NCBI GenBank assembly: GCA_001803815.1
Contig: MHEL01000002.1
Location: 1-5,489, forward strand
DNA length: 5,489 nucleotides
Source: Nitrospirae bacterium RBG_19FT_COMBO_42_15
Lineage (GTDB): Bacteria > Nitrospirota > CAKKRA01 > 9FT-COMBO-42-15
Reading direction: 5' to 3'
Below the pieces are notes generated by a model, which did not search any database, was not told the origin of the DNA, and saw nothing but the letters and a program-made list of their open reading frames with translations. Numbering within the stretch: the stretch's first letter is position 1; each line of letters begins with the position of its first letter. The position numbers and the translations under genes are program-made. Below, piece after piece: positions 1 to 5,489 of this stretch.

Positions 1-2
1 CG

Positions 3-545
3 ATTGTTTCTACAGTTGGATACACAAATGCAGGAAAGTCTACATTATTAAATGCCCTTACAAACAGCAGCGTGCTGACGCAGAACCTTCTCTTTGCAAC
101 GTTGGACACATCAACAAGGAGATTAAGATTTCCAAGGGAGAGGGAGATAATAATCACAGACACAGTAGGTTTTATAAAAGACCTGCCAAAGGATCTGCTT
201 ACTGCCTTTCTTCCAACATTAGATGAGTTAAAGGATGCAGACCTTCTTCTGCATATTGTTGATATAAGCAATCCGAGGTTTGAGCAGCAGATAGAGGATG
301 TAAACAAAATATTAGCAAATCTTGAACTGGATAAGGTTTCTCAGCTTATGGTATTCAACAAGAAGGACAGTGTAGAGCCCAAGCTTGCAAATACTGTGGC
401 GAGGAGATATAAAGGTGTTGCCATATCTGCATTAGATACATCAACACTGCCTGAGCTTCTTAATGCAATGGAGGGGTATTTGTGGAAAGCAGAACCTTCG
501 CATCTACAACAACAAGCCCCTGAGGATACGCAATTACAGGATTAA
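3..545 (+). CDS. hflX: HflX-type GTPase, 3' part (5' end outside window)
   Basis: This is the C-terminal 180 residues of an HflX-family GTPase, a GTP-binding protein that associates with the 50S ribosomal subunit and in studied bacteria helps split or rescue stalled ribosomes. The reading frame is open from the window edge and begins inside the G domain. Visible motifs in order are G1 GYTNAGKST (nt 18-44), the HflX-typical FATLD-(T/S)-TRR switch I region (nt 93 onward), G3 DTVGF (nt 159-173) followed by KDLP, then AFLPTLDEL and [10 protein letters not shown]4 NKKD (nt 357-368) and G5 ISA (nt 423-431). The DTVGFI-x-DLP and TLDEL signatures separate HflX from Era, Der and Obg. The N-terminal HflX domain must lie to the left. 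After the G domain the protein ends with a polar, glutamine-rich tail of about 20 residues, read from DNA that is antisense to the conserved end of the neighbouring synthetase. That tail is probably not functionally constrained. Family assignment is secure; the full length is unknown. Confidence 0.92.
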   Translation: MVSTVGYTNAGKSTLLNALTNSSVLTQNLLFATLDTSTRRLRFPREREIIITDTVGFIKDLPKDLLTAFLPTLDELKDADLLLHIVDISNPRFEQQIEDVNKILANLELDKVSQLMVFNKKDSVEPKLANTVARRYKGVAISALDTSTLPELLNAMEGYLWKAEPSHLQQQAPEDTQLQD

Positions 546-2616
546 GGTCTATCTCAGAGATATCATCAACCCTGCTCAAAAGCTCAGAAACAGTCATTAT
601 CGTTTTTGCAATGGCATCAATATCAACAGGAGGGCTTCCCCTGAAGCCTGTTAAAAGCGGATAGCCCTTTATCTGTTTAATCATCTCCATTGCCTCGTCC
701 ATATTAACAGGCGCAATGCCAAAGGATACATCCTTTAAAAGCTCAACAAATATCCCGCCAATGCCAAACATTACAGCAGGCCCAAACTGCGCATCCCTTA
801 TGCCGCCGATAATAATCTCTGCGCCTTTCTTTACCATTGCCTCAATAAGCACGCCTTTAATCATCGCGCCATTTGCCTTTTTTGCAACATCATCCATCAT
901 TGAATCAAAGGCGCTGTAGAGCTCTTCCTTATTCTTGATATTCAGTTTCACGCCGCCAACATCGCTCTTGTGCAAGATATCAGGCGATACAATCTTCATT
1001 GCTATTGGCCAGCCGGTAGTATTTGCTGCATGAAACGCTTCCTCTTTATCCTGCGCTACAAAATGCTCAGGCACAGCAATGCCAATTGTTTTTAAAAGCG
1101 CCTTTGCCTCATCCTCTGTAAAAGGCCTGTCCCTGTTCGGCACTGCATCATCTATAACAGCCTTTGCCTTTTCAATGGTTTCATTTTTAATAACATAAGA
1201 AGGCGCCCTGTTTGTATTCAGGGAATTAACAGACCTTCCACGCTTCATCAATGCGCTAATCACCCTTATTGACCTTTCAGGCGTAAAATAAACTGGGATG
1301 CCTTTTTCTTCTACCTCTCTTTTTACAGCTATTGTCTCCTCGCCTGCAGTTGAGCAGACAACAACAGGCCTGCCGCTCTTCTTTGCCTTTTGTGCAATAA
1401 TGTCAAAAACACCTTTTGTCAATCCCGGCACTGCAAGATGCGCTACAACAACAACTGCGTCAAAGAACGGGTCATTTACAAGACACTCCTCTAATACCAT
1501 TTCATATTCCTTATCTGTAGTGCTGCCTGTTAAATCAAGGGGATTATTTATGCTGTAATATGCAGGAAGCCTCTTCTTTAACCTATTTCTTAAATCCTCT
1601 GGAAATTGCGGAAGCTCAATCCCTTCCCCCGGCGCCAGATCCGCCATTACAACGCCAATGCCGCCTGCGCATGTTACAATCAAAAGTTTATTGCCTTTTG
1701 CAAAAGGCTGCATGGCAAGGCCCTTTGAATAATCATACATCTCAAAAAAATTAAATGCCTCAATAATGCCGGCCTTTTTAAATGCTGCCTTGTAGACCTC
1801 ATACCTTCCTGCTAATGCGCCTGTGTGCGATTTAACAGCAGCAATCCCTTTATCAAATTTGCCTGCCTTTATTGCAACAACAGGTTTTTTCTGGCTGCAG
1901 AATCGGGCAGATTCAATAAACTCCCTGCCATTCTGAACAGACTCTATATACATGGCAACCACCTTTGTCTTCTCATCTTCTGCCAGATATCTTAAAAGCT
2001 CTATCTCGCCGACATCAGCACGATTGCCGTAATTCACTATCTTTGCCACGCCAACATCCTCAATAGGCGCAATGTCCCAGAAAAAACCCACAAAGGAGCC
2101 GCTCTGTGATAAAAGGGAGAGGCTGCCTGGTTTAGTCTTTGCAACCTTTTCTAATGGAAGAAAAAAGGTATTGAATCGTGTATGATTGTCAATAACACCA
2201 AGGCAGTTAGGTCCGAGTATCCTTATGCCTGTTTTTTTTGCAATCTCTTTTATCTCATCCTCAAGCCTTTTCCCTTCCTCTCCTGTTTCGCCAAAGCCGC
2301 TGCTTGAGATAATCACATTTTTTATCCCTTTTTCAGCATGTTCAGATAAAACCTTTGGAACATAAGGCGCAGGGATAATGATAATGGAGAGGTCAACCTT
2401 GTCAGAGATATTCAAAACAGACGGATAGCATTTGTAGCCTGCGAGGCTTTCATGTTTTGGATTTACTGGATAGAGCTTTCCCTTATACCCAAAGGCTGGC
2501 AGGTTTTTTAATATAACGCCAGAAGGCTTTTTTTCATCACCTGATGCGCCTACAATTGCAACAGACTTGGGGTTGAAGAAGGCATGGAGGTCTCTTGTAT
2601 TGCGCTGATATTTCAT
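460..2616 (-). CDS. Acyl-CoA synthetase, NDP (ADP)-forming, fused alpha-beta subunits
   Basis: A complete 718-residue NDP-forming acyl-CoA synthetase, probably acetyl-CoA synthetase (ADP-forming). It interconverts acyl-CoA + ADP + Pi and carboxylate + ATP + CoA, and in anaerobes usually conserves energy by substrate-level phosphorylation. It is cytosolic. Domains in order: N-terminal CoA-binding Rossmann domain (about 10-140, with SVAIVGAS at 18-25 and the LGPNCLG signature at 134-140), succinyl-CoA-ligase-like domains (about 160-460, with LSQSGS at 169-174 and the phosphohistidine motif SHTGALAG, His264), and a C-terminal ATP-grasp domain (about 495-710, with [10 protein letters not shown] at 547-556, His549 being the second family histidine, and EIDLNPV at 688-694). 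Length matches the one-chain form. The GNAT acetyltransferase domain of Pat/YfiQ-type relatives is absent. The start at ATG 2614-2616 sits immediately before the conserved N-terminus, with a GAGAG at 2626-2630 nine bases upstream. The final eight residues overrun the conserved end and overlap hflX. Acyl substrate and nucleotide preference cannot be read from the sequence. Confidence 0.94.
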   Translation of the reverse strand: MKYQRNTRDLHAFFNPKSVAIVGASGDEKKPSGVILKNLPAFGYKGKLYPVNPKHESLAGYKCYPSVLNISDKVDLSIIIIPAPYVPKVLSEHAEKGIKNVIISSSGFGETGEEGKRLEDEIKEIAKKTGIRILGPNCLGVIDNHTRFNTFFLPLEKVAKTKPGSLSLLSQSGSFVGFFWDIAPIEDVGVAKIVNYGNRADVGEIELLRYLAEDEKTKVVAMYIESVQNGREFIESARFCSQKKPVVAIKAGKFDKGIAAVKSHTGALAGRYEVYKAAFKKAGIIEAFNFFEMYDYSKGLAMQPFAKGNKLLIVTCAGGIGVVMADLAPGEGIELPQFPEDLRNRLKKRLPAYYSINNPLDLTGSTTDKEYEMVLEECLVNDPFFDAVVVVAHLAVPGLTKGVFDIIAQKAKKSGRPVVVCSTAGEETIAVKREVEEKGIPVYFTPERSIRVISALMKRGRSVNSLNTNRAPSYVIKNETIEKAKAVIDDAVPNRDRPFTEDEAKALLKTIGIAVPEHFVAQDKEEAFHAANTTGWPIAMKIVSPDILHKSDVGGVKLNIKNKEELYSAFDSMMDDVAKKANGAMIKGVLIEAMVKKGAEIIIGGIRDAQFGPAVMFGIGGIFVELLKDVSFGIAPVNMDEAMEMIKQIKGYPLLTGFRGSPPVDIDAIAKTIMTVSELLSRVDDISEIDLNPVIAYPQGLVVVDAKVLLSTNTPPLH

Positions 2617-2625
2617 ATAGCTGCA

Positions 2626-2630
2626 CTCTC
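2626..2630 (-). promoter_or_regulatory. Weak ribosome binding site of the acyl-CoA synthetase
   Basis: GAGAG on the minus strand, nine bases before the ATG at 2614-2616. It is a partial match to AGGAGG, weaker than the sites of the other genes here. It supports this ATG because no better site or earlier in-frame start is evident. Confidence 0.45.
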
Positions 2631-2669
2631 AAGGCTCATACAGGATTGTGCTTATCAATTTCAAGGGAT

Positions 2670-2697
2670 ATAATATCTACTTATATCTTTCCTTCAA
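2670..2697 (-). promoter_or_regulatory. Candidate sigma70-like promoter before the acyl-CoA synthetase
   Basis: On the minus strand TTGAAG (2692-2697) and TATTAT (2670-2675) are separated by 16 bases, matching 4/6 and 5/6 of the sigma70 consensus. The -35 box lies in the last codons of the HEPN gene. Transcription would start near 2663 and leave a leader of about 47 bases before the synthetase ATG. Such matches arise by chance in AT-rich DNA, so this is only a candidate. If real, the synthetase would not depend on read-through from the HEPN/MNT promoter. Confidence 0.3.
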
Positions 2698-3085
2698 GAT
2701 ATTTAAGAATAACTGCCTTAACCCTTTTGGCTATATCAATAGCTTCCAGAGCGTCCTCTTTTGGAATGTCATAATAAATTTCATCTGGATACCTGACCTC
2801 CACGCCATAACTTGACAGCGTTTCTATTCCTTCAAGTTCAGACTCTATTGATGAGGACTTATCCCTACAAAGCGAAACAAGGTCTTCAAGTGAATGTGTT
2901 TTTGGAAAGTCTATTTCATGGAATGTAAGAAAGCCTTTAAGGTATTTTTCAGCGCATTGCTGGGCATGAAAACATACTGTATCGCAAGGAGGGTGTTTCA
3001 ATTTCATAGTATGCTCAGCAGTTATCAAATCATTTTCTGCTTTTTTAAACCATGCCCTTACAACCCCTATTTTATCGCCTTTCAT
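2681..3085 (-). CDS. HEPN domain protein, partner of the MNT nucleotidyltransferase
   Basis: A 134-residue, all-helical HEPN domain protein (PF05168-like). Such proteins pair with MNT nucleotidyltransferases. In characterised HepT/MntA pairs HEPN is an RNase toxin and MNT neutralises it by adenylylation; for other pairs the role is unknown. Family marks, numbered from the chosen start: RAWFKKAENDL (10-20), CFHAQQCAEKYLKGFL (38-53), FPKTHSLEDL (60-69) and VRYPDE (97-102). The start is placed at ATG 3083-3085 because AAGGAAGG lies seven bases upstream and the conserved helix begins just after. A 22-codon upstream extension to 3151 would lie inside the MNT gene, has no family similarity I recognise, and is rejected. 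It overlaps the MNT stop by 14 bp, suggesting translational coupling. The R-x4-6-H RNase motif of active HEPN proteins is not visible: Arg98 is followed by no suitably spaced histidine. It may therefore not be a classical RNase toxin. Confidence 0.87.
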   Translation of the reverse strand: MKGDKIGVVRAWFKKAENDLITAEHTMKLKHPPCDTVCFHAQQCAEKYLKGFLTFHEIDFPKTHSLEDLVSLCRDKSSSIESELEGIETLSSYGVEVRYPDEIYYDIPKEDALEAIDIAKRVKAVILKYLEGKI

Positions 3086-3389
3086 AAAGCAGCCTTCCTT
3101 TGTGAGCAGCAGGATAAATAATGGTGCCGATAACATCCTTAAACCGTTCAAATTCTTCAGGCGTCTTTACTATTACATCCTTTGGAATACCGATGCCCTT
3201 TAAAACCTTCCTTATAGGCACAGCCCTTTTATGCGGTTTTGCATTAGTATTCATAATAATCAACAAATCCAAATCACTGTCAGGAGATGGATGTCCGTAG
3301 GCATACGAACCAAAAAGGATTATTTTTTCTGGATTAAACCCATCTATAATTCTCTTTACTGCTTCCTTTATAAGGCCTTCAATATCCAT
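3072..3389 (-). CDS. MNT-type nucleotidyltransferase (minimal pol-beta fold)
   Basis: A 105-residue minimal nucleotidyltransferase of the DNA polymerase beta superfamily (MNT, PF01909). It has an N-terminal helix, then ILFGSYAYG (24-32), with the nucleotide-binding Gly27-Ser28, and the metal-binding pair Asp39 and Asp41 in SDLDLL, giving the family pattern GS-x10-D-x-D. Asp71 in DVIVKTPEEF fits the third carboxylate, so all catalytic residues appear present and the enzyme is probably active. In studied MntA/HepT pairs the MNT transfers AMP groups to a tyrosine of the HEPN partner; that is family knowledge, not shown here. ATG 3387-3389 has GGAG eight bases upstream. The gene is first in the pair and its last 14 bp overlap the HEPN start. 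The order antitoxin-like MNT then HEPN, with coupling, is typical. A toxin-antitoxin or regulatory role is an inference. Confidence 0.9.
   Translation of the reverse strand: MDIEGLIKEAVKRIIDGFNPEKIILFGSYAYGHPSPDSDLDLLIIMNTNAKPHKRAVPIRKVLKGIGIPKDVIVKTPEEFERFKDVIGTIIYPAAHKGRLLYERR
3093..3100 (-). promoter_or_regulatory. Ribosome binding site that fixes the HEPN start
   Basis: AAGGAAGG on the minus strand, within the MNT coding region, ending seven bases before the ATG at 3083-3085. It favours this internal methionine over the longer in-frame start at 3151 and implies independent or coupled re-initiation on the MNT-HEPN message. Confidence 0.6.
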
Positions 3390-3397
3390 GTTATATT

Positions 3398-3401
3398 CTC
3401 C
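3398..3401 (-). promoter_or_regulatory. Ribosome binding site of the MNT gene
   Basis: GGAG within ATAGGAGAA on the minus strand, eight bases before ATG 3387-3389. A good match at normal spacing that supports the annotated start. Confidence 0.65.
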
Positions 3402-3477
3402 TATTTTAATCTATCTTCTGCTGAATTATATCTGATTCTGAAAAATATTTCCTCCTGTTTTAGCAGAGCTTATTATA

Positions 3478-3506
3478 AGTGTATACAAAGCAGCACCCCC
3501 TGTCAA
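3478..3506 (-). promoter_or_regulatory. Candidate promoter of the MNT-HEPN module
   Basis: On the minus strand a perfect TTGACA (3501-3506) is followed, after 17 bases, by TACACT (3478-3483, 4/6 match to the -10 consensus). Transcription would start near 3471, giving a leader of about 80 bases before the MNT start. Two TATAAT sequences farther downstream (3472-3477 and 3425-3430) have no good -35 at the right distance. This is the best-supported promoter for the pair but rests on consensus matching only. Confidence 0.35.
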
Positions 3507-3534
3507 ATAATTACTATTCAATCTTTAGATTTCC

Positions 3535-3563
3535 TTGACACCCTCCAATGACTGTGATTAAAT
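3535..3563 (+). promoter_or_regulatory. Candidate rightward promoter before the propeller remnant
   Basis: A perfect TTGACA (3535-3540) is followed after exactly 17 bases by TTAAAT (3558-3563, 4/6). It faces the propeller remnant, and its -35 is 28 bases from the -35 of the leftward candidate, making a back-to-back divergent pair. No intact gene lies downstream on this strand within the window, so it may be a relic or a chance match. Confidence 0.3.
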
Positions 3564-3596
3564 ATCATTAGCAAGCGCCTGAGTGTTTTTTTAATA

Positions 3597-3860
3597 GTAT
3601 ATGAAAAACCTATTGTTCAAATTGATTCTTCATCATGGTCAAAAGAGAGTTTCAAGATAAGCCCTGACAGCAGGCGTCTGGCTTATGCGGCTCAGGCAGG
3701 CAGCAAGGCGTTTGTAGTTGTGGATGGCAAAGAGGAAAAGCAATATGACGGCATTGTAATAATAGGGGGAGGGAAGATTATCTTTGACTCCTTTAACAGC
3801 CTTCATTACCTTGCCGAAAAAGGTAAGGGTGTTTTCTTGGCAGAGGAAAGGATAGAGTGA
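3597..3860 (+). pseudogene. 3' remnant of a repeat-type beta-propeller (PD40/WD40-like) protein
   Basis: This frame reads one clear propeller repeat unit: FKISPDSRRLAYAA (nt 3651-3692), then KAFVVVDGKEEKQYDGI, then a C-terminal segment with GGGKIIFDSFNSLHYLAEKG and FLAEERIE before TGA 3858-3860. The alternation SPDS-(K/R)-R-(L/V)-AY-A ... VVVDGKE-x-KQYDGI is that of large proteins made of many tandem units, found in several environmental bacterial lineages. Here only about the last one and a half units remain. The frame is open from 3558 but contains no ATG, GTG or TTG before the GTG at 3720, which lies inside the repeat, and no ribosome binding site is apparent. The 186 bp between it and the MNT gene show no more repeats in any frame I read. 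I read it as the surviving 3' end of a deleted gene, from memory of the motif. A short expressed peptide is the less likely alternative. Confidence 0.62.
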
Positions 3861-3894
3861 AATTTACAAGGACAAAAAAATTAAGATTACATGC

Positions 3895-3913
3895 CCCGTT
3901 ATGTGATAATGGG
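3895..3913. repeat. Short hairpin between the propeller remnant and the dehydrogenase end
   Basis: CCCGTTAT (3895-3902), a GTG loop and ATAATGGG (3906-3913) form an 8-bp stem with one G-T pair. It lies between the converging ends of the propeller remnant and the aldehyde dehydrogenase. On the dehydrogenase strand a T-rich run follows only after about 14 bases (TTAATTTTTTT), too far for a standard intrinsic terminator. It may contribute weakly to termination. Confidence 0.25.
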
Positions 3914-3949
3914 ATGCGTAAAAAAAGGGGATGAGAATGTTTCGCTAAA

Positions 3950-5371
3950 TTACAGATTAATCACCACTGTCTTTAAGTCCGTCATCTCCTCAATAGCATA
4001 TCTTGGGCCTTCTCTGCCAATGCCGCTGTTTTTAACGCCGCCGTATGGCATCATGTCTGCACGATACAGGGAGGTATCATTGACCATAATCCCGCCGACC
4101 TTAATCCCTTTTATTGCCTTAAATGCAGCGTTTATATCCTTTGTAAATATCCCTGCCTGAAGCCCGTATTCAGAGTCATTCACAATATCAATTGCCTCTT
4201 CAATTGTATTATACGGAATTACAGAAACAACTGGCGCAAATGCCTCAAAGCATACAATGCGCATTGTCCTTTCAACATCTGTTAATACAGCAGGCGCTAC
4301 AACAGAGCCTTTTCTTTTGCCGCCAGTGAGAAGTTTAGCTCCTCTATTAACCGCCTCTTTAATCCACTCCTCTGCCTTTATTGCAGCCGCTTCATTTATT
4401 AATGGCCCAACATCAGTTGCCTCATCAAGAGGATCGCCAACCTTTAGATTTTCTACAAGCGGGATAAATTCAGAGAGGAATTTGTTCATAATATCTTTAT
4501 GAACAAGCAGCCTTTGCAATGATATACAAATCTGTCCTGCATAAGCAAAGCCTGCCCTTGCACAGGCAGAGGCAGACTTTGAAATATCTGCATCATTATG
4601 AACAATAGTTGCAGAATTAGAGCCGAGCTCAAGTATAACCCTTCTTAAGCCTGATGCCTCTTTTATCCTCTTGCCGACCTTTGGGCTTCCTGTAAATGTG
4701 TAAAGCCCAATCCTCTGATCAGCAAGCAGCCATTCCCCGACTGTGCTTCCAGAGCCGAATACAATATTCAATAAACCCTTTGGCAGACCTGCCTCAATTA
4801 AGGCCTTTGCAAGATTGATTGCAGACAAGGGTGTTGAAGATGCAGGTTTTAATACAACGCTGTTTCCAGCAGCAATAGCAGGGCCGATTTTGTGGCAGAC
4901 AAGGTTCATTGGAAAATTAAATGGAGAGATGGCACAGACAATTCCTATTGGCTCGCGGATGGTAAAGGAAATACGGTTCTCAGAGCCTCTTGCTGCTGAA
5001 ACTGGAATCTCCTCGCCATGGATCCTCTTTGCCTCTTCTGCTGAGTTTAAAAGCGTTGATGTGCAGCGGGAAACCTCAAGCCTTGCATCCCTTATTGGTT
5101 TTCCTGCTTCAAGAGAGAGTGTCTTTGCAAATTCATCTTTTTTTTCTGATATTATTTCTGAAGCCTTTTTCAGGATTTCGTATCTTTCAGAAGGCGCTAT
5201 TTTAATCTTCTTAAAGGCGCTCTCTGCGCTTGTTACTGCATCTTTAAAATCTTCTTCTGATGCCTCTGAGACAGCTGCAAGCAGGGAGTTATCAAAGGCC
5301 GCGCGGACTTCAAAGGTCTTTTTCGTTTTTCTCCATTCGCCGTTTATTAAAAGGCCGTGGTGTTCGGTCAT
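3950..5371 (-). CDS. NAD(P)-dependent aldehyde dehydrogenase, y4uC/lactaldehyde-type
   Basis: A complete 473-residue enzyme of the aldehyde dehydrogenase superfamily, which oxidises an aldehyde to its acid with NAD(P)+. It is cytosolic, without a signal peptide or membrane segment. Key residues are all visible: oxyanion Asn152 in SPFNFP, cofactor Lys175 in LKPAS, FTGS (226-229), general base Glu248 in LELGSN, catalytic Cys282 in GQICIS, Glu376 in FEAFAP (the cofactor-ribose glutamate), and the C-terminal MPYGGVKNSGIGREGPRYAIEEM region (441-463). LELGSN instead of the more common ELGGN, together with GQICIS-LQR and GREGPRYAIEEMT, points to the y4uC / ALDH21-like group related to archaeal lactaldehyde dehydrogenases. 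It is not an acylating (CoA-dependent) enzyme. Length is normal. ATG 5369-5371 has a perfect AGGAGG six bases upstream. It stands alone in the window; its promoter must lie in or beyond the palindromic repeat. Substrate is unknown: lactaldehyde, glyceraldehyde-3-phosphate or a semialdehyde are possible. Confidence 0.95.
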   Translation of the reverse strand: MTEHHGLLINGEWRKTKKTFEVRAAFDNSLLAAVSEASEEDFKDAVTSAESAFKKIKIAPSERYEILKKASEIISEKKDEFAKTLSLEAGKPIRDARLEVSRCTSTLLNSAEEAKRIHGEEIPVSAARGSENRISFTIREPIGIVCAISPFNFPMNLVCHKIGPAIAAGNSVVLKPASSTPLSAINLAKALIEAGLPKGLLNIVFGSGSTVGEWLLADQRIGLYTFTGSPKVGKRIKEASGLRRVILELGSNSATIVHNDADISKSASACARAGFAYAGQICISLQRLLVHKDIMNKFLSEFIPLVENLKVGDPLDEATDVGPLINEAAAIKAEEWIKEAVNRGAKLLTGGKRKGSVVAPAVLTDVERTMRIVCFEAFAPVVSVIPYNTIEEAIDIVNDSEYGLQAGIFTKDINAAFKAIKGIKVGGIMVNDTSLYRADMMPYGGVKNSGIGREGPRYAIEEMTDLKTVVINL

Positions 5372-5377
5372 AAAAAA

Positions 5378-5383
5378 CCTCCT
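5378..5383 (-). promoter_or_regulatory. Consensus ribosome binding site of the aldehyde dehydrogenase
   Basis: Perfect AGGAGG on the minus strand, six bases (all T) before ATG 5369-5371. It fixes the start and predicts strong initiation. It is only about ten bases from the nearest arm of the palindromic repeat. Confidence 0.75.
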
Positions 5384-5393
5384 AAATTATGTC

Positions 5394-5437
5394 ATTCCTG
5401 CCCCGCATCAAAGTGCGGGGTAAACTCCAGCAGGAAT
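5394..5437. repeat. Nested palindromic element (ATTCCTGC / GCAGGAAT with CCCCGCA hairpin)
   Basis: An outer inverted repeat, ATTCCTGC (5394-5401) with GCAGGAAT (5430-5437), encloses an inner perfect hairpin, CCCCGCA (5401-5407), loop TCAAAG, TGCGGGG (5414-5420). C5401 is shared by the two stems, so the inner one shortens to six pairs if the outer forms. CATTCCTG...CAGGAATCC is familiar as a dispersed intergenic palindrome in many proteobacterial and related genomes. On the dehydrogenase strand it would sit in the 5' leader just before the ribosome binding site. Confidence 0.7.
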
Positions 5438-5489
5438 CCATGGTTCGACAGGCTCACCATGCATCCTGAGCTTGTCGAAGGACTGGATT
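5435..5489. repeat. Palindromic repeat TTCGACAGGCTCA / TGAGCTTGTCGAA, running off the window
   Basis: TTCGACAGGCTCA (5444-5456) and TGAGCTTGTCGAA (5467-5479) form a 13-bp inverted repeat with a single G-T pair and a ten-base spacer. A further outer pair, AATCCA (5435-5440) with TGGATT (5484-5489), encloses it and reaches the window end, so the element probably continues. The GACAGGCTCA...TGAGC-TTGTCGAA unit is a familiar dispersed intergenic repeat in environmental bacteria. It directly abuts the preceding palindrome, and the two share AAT at 5435-5437. Confidence 0.7.

Noticed and set aside
2683..2702. Hairpin ATATCTT / AAGATAT over the HEPN stop codon as a terminator
   Set aside because: The stem is almost all A-T, it has no following T-run on the minus strand, and it is largely explained by the HEPN coding sequence.
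3083..3151. Longer HEPN start giving 22 extra N-terminal residues
   Set aside because: The extension lies wholly within the MNT gene, and the internal ATG at 3083-3085 has a strong AAGGAAGG at ideal spacing just before the conserved region.
3601..3660. Small ATG reading frame starting MKNLLFKLIL, resembling a signal-peptide start
   Set aside because: It is only 19 codons, has no good ribosome binding site, and lies in a different frame from the propeller segment, so a frameshifted signal peptide cannot be supported.
3891..4160. Plus-strand open frame beginning in the spacer before the dehydrogenase end
   Set aside because: Most of it is antisense to the dehydrogenase C-terminus, with no similarity and no convincing ribosome binding site.
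5386..5414. CATAAT as a -10 box for the dehydrogenase
   Set aside because: The -35 position reads ACTTTG, a poor match, and transcription would start inside the ribosome binding site.
4743..5423. Long open frame on the plus strand opposite the aldehyde dehydrogenase
   Set aside because: It is the antisense shadow of the dehydrogenase gene, shows no recognisable family motifs, and runs through the palindromic repeat.
5394..5489. CRISPR array or tRNA-like structure in the right-end palindromes
   Set aside because: There are no regularly spaced direct repeats and no cloverleaf or tRNA consensus. The signals are inverted repeats only.

Overview
The window carries protein-coding genes of a bacterium with a moderately AT-rich genome (about 40-45% G+C by eye). 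Most genes have good Shine-Dalgarno sequences. The gene set (HflX GTPase, fused NDP-forming acyl-CoA synthetase, HEPN/MNT pair, y4uC-type aldehyde dehydrogenase, plus a dispersed palindromic repeat) fits an anaerobic or subsurface Gram-negative lineage such as Nitrospirota or a deltaproteobacterial group. That placement is an impression from gene content, not a demonstrated assignment.

Layout from left to right. Positions 3-545 (+) hold the 3' half of an HflX-type ribosome-associated GTPase, cut by the left edge. It runs tail-to-tail into, and overlaps by 86 bp, a complete 718-residue acyl-CoA synthetase (ADP-forming type, fused alpha-beta) at 460-2616 (-). Upstream of the synthetase on the same strand lies a two-gene HEPN/MNT module: the MNT nucleotidyltransferase (3072-3389) is first and overlaps the HEPN gene (2681-3085) by 14 bp. 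Only 64 bp separate HEPN from the synthetase, so MNT-HEPN-synthetase could be one transcript, although a weak internal promoter is visible.

Positions 3390-3949 are the least gene-dense stretch. They hold candidate divergent promoters whose -35 boxes sit back-to-back (3478-3563), then a start-codon-less remnant of a repeat-type beta-propeller protein (3597-3860, +), then a short hairpin. A complete NAD(P)-dependent aldehyde dehydrogenase follows at 3950-5371 (-), with a perfect AGGAGG ribosome binding site. Directly upstream of it, running off the right edge, is a composite palindromic repeat of the dispersed intergenic kind.

Functionally the window looks like ordinary accessory metabolism plus a small HEPN/MNT module. 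The synthetase interconverts acyl-CoA + ADP + Pi with acid + ATP + CoA. The dehydrogenase oxidises an aldehyde to an acid. The two could in principle act on related metabolites, but they are separated by the module and the remnant, and nothing in the sequence ties them together. I see no convincing new system. The items most worth checking are the HEPN protein without a visible RNase motif, the long convergent overlap, the propeller remnant and the composite repeat.
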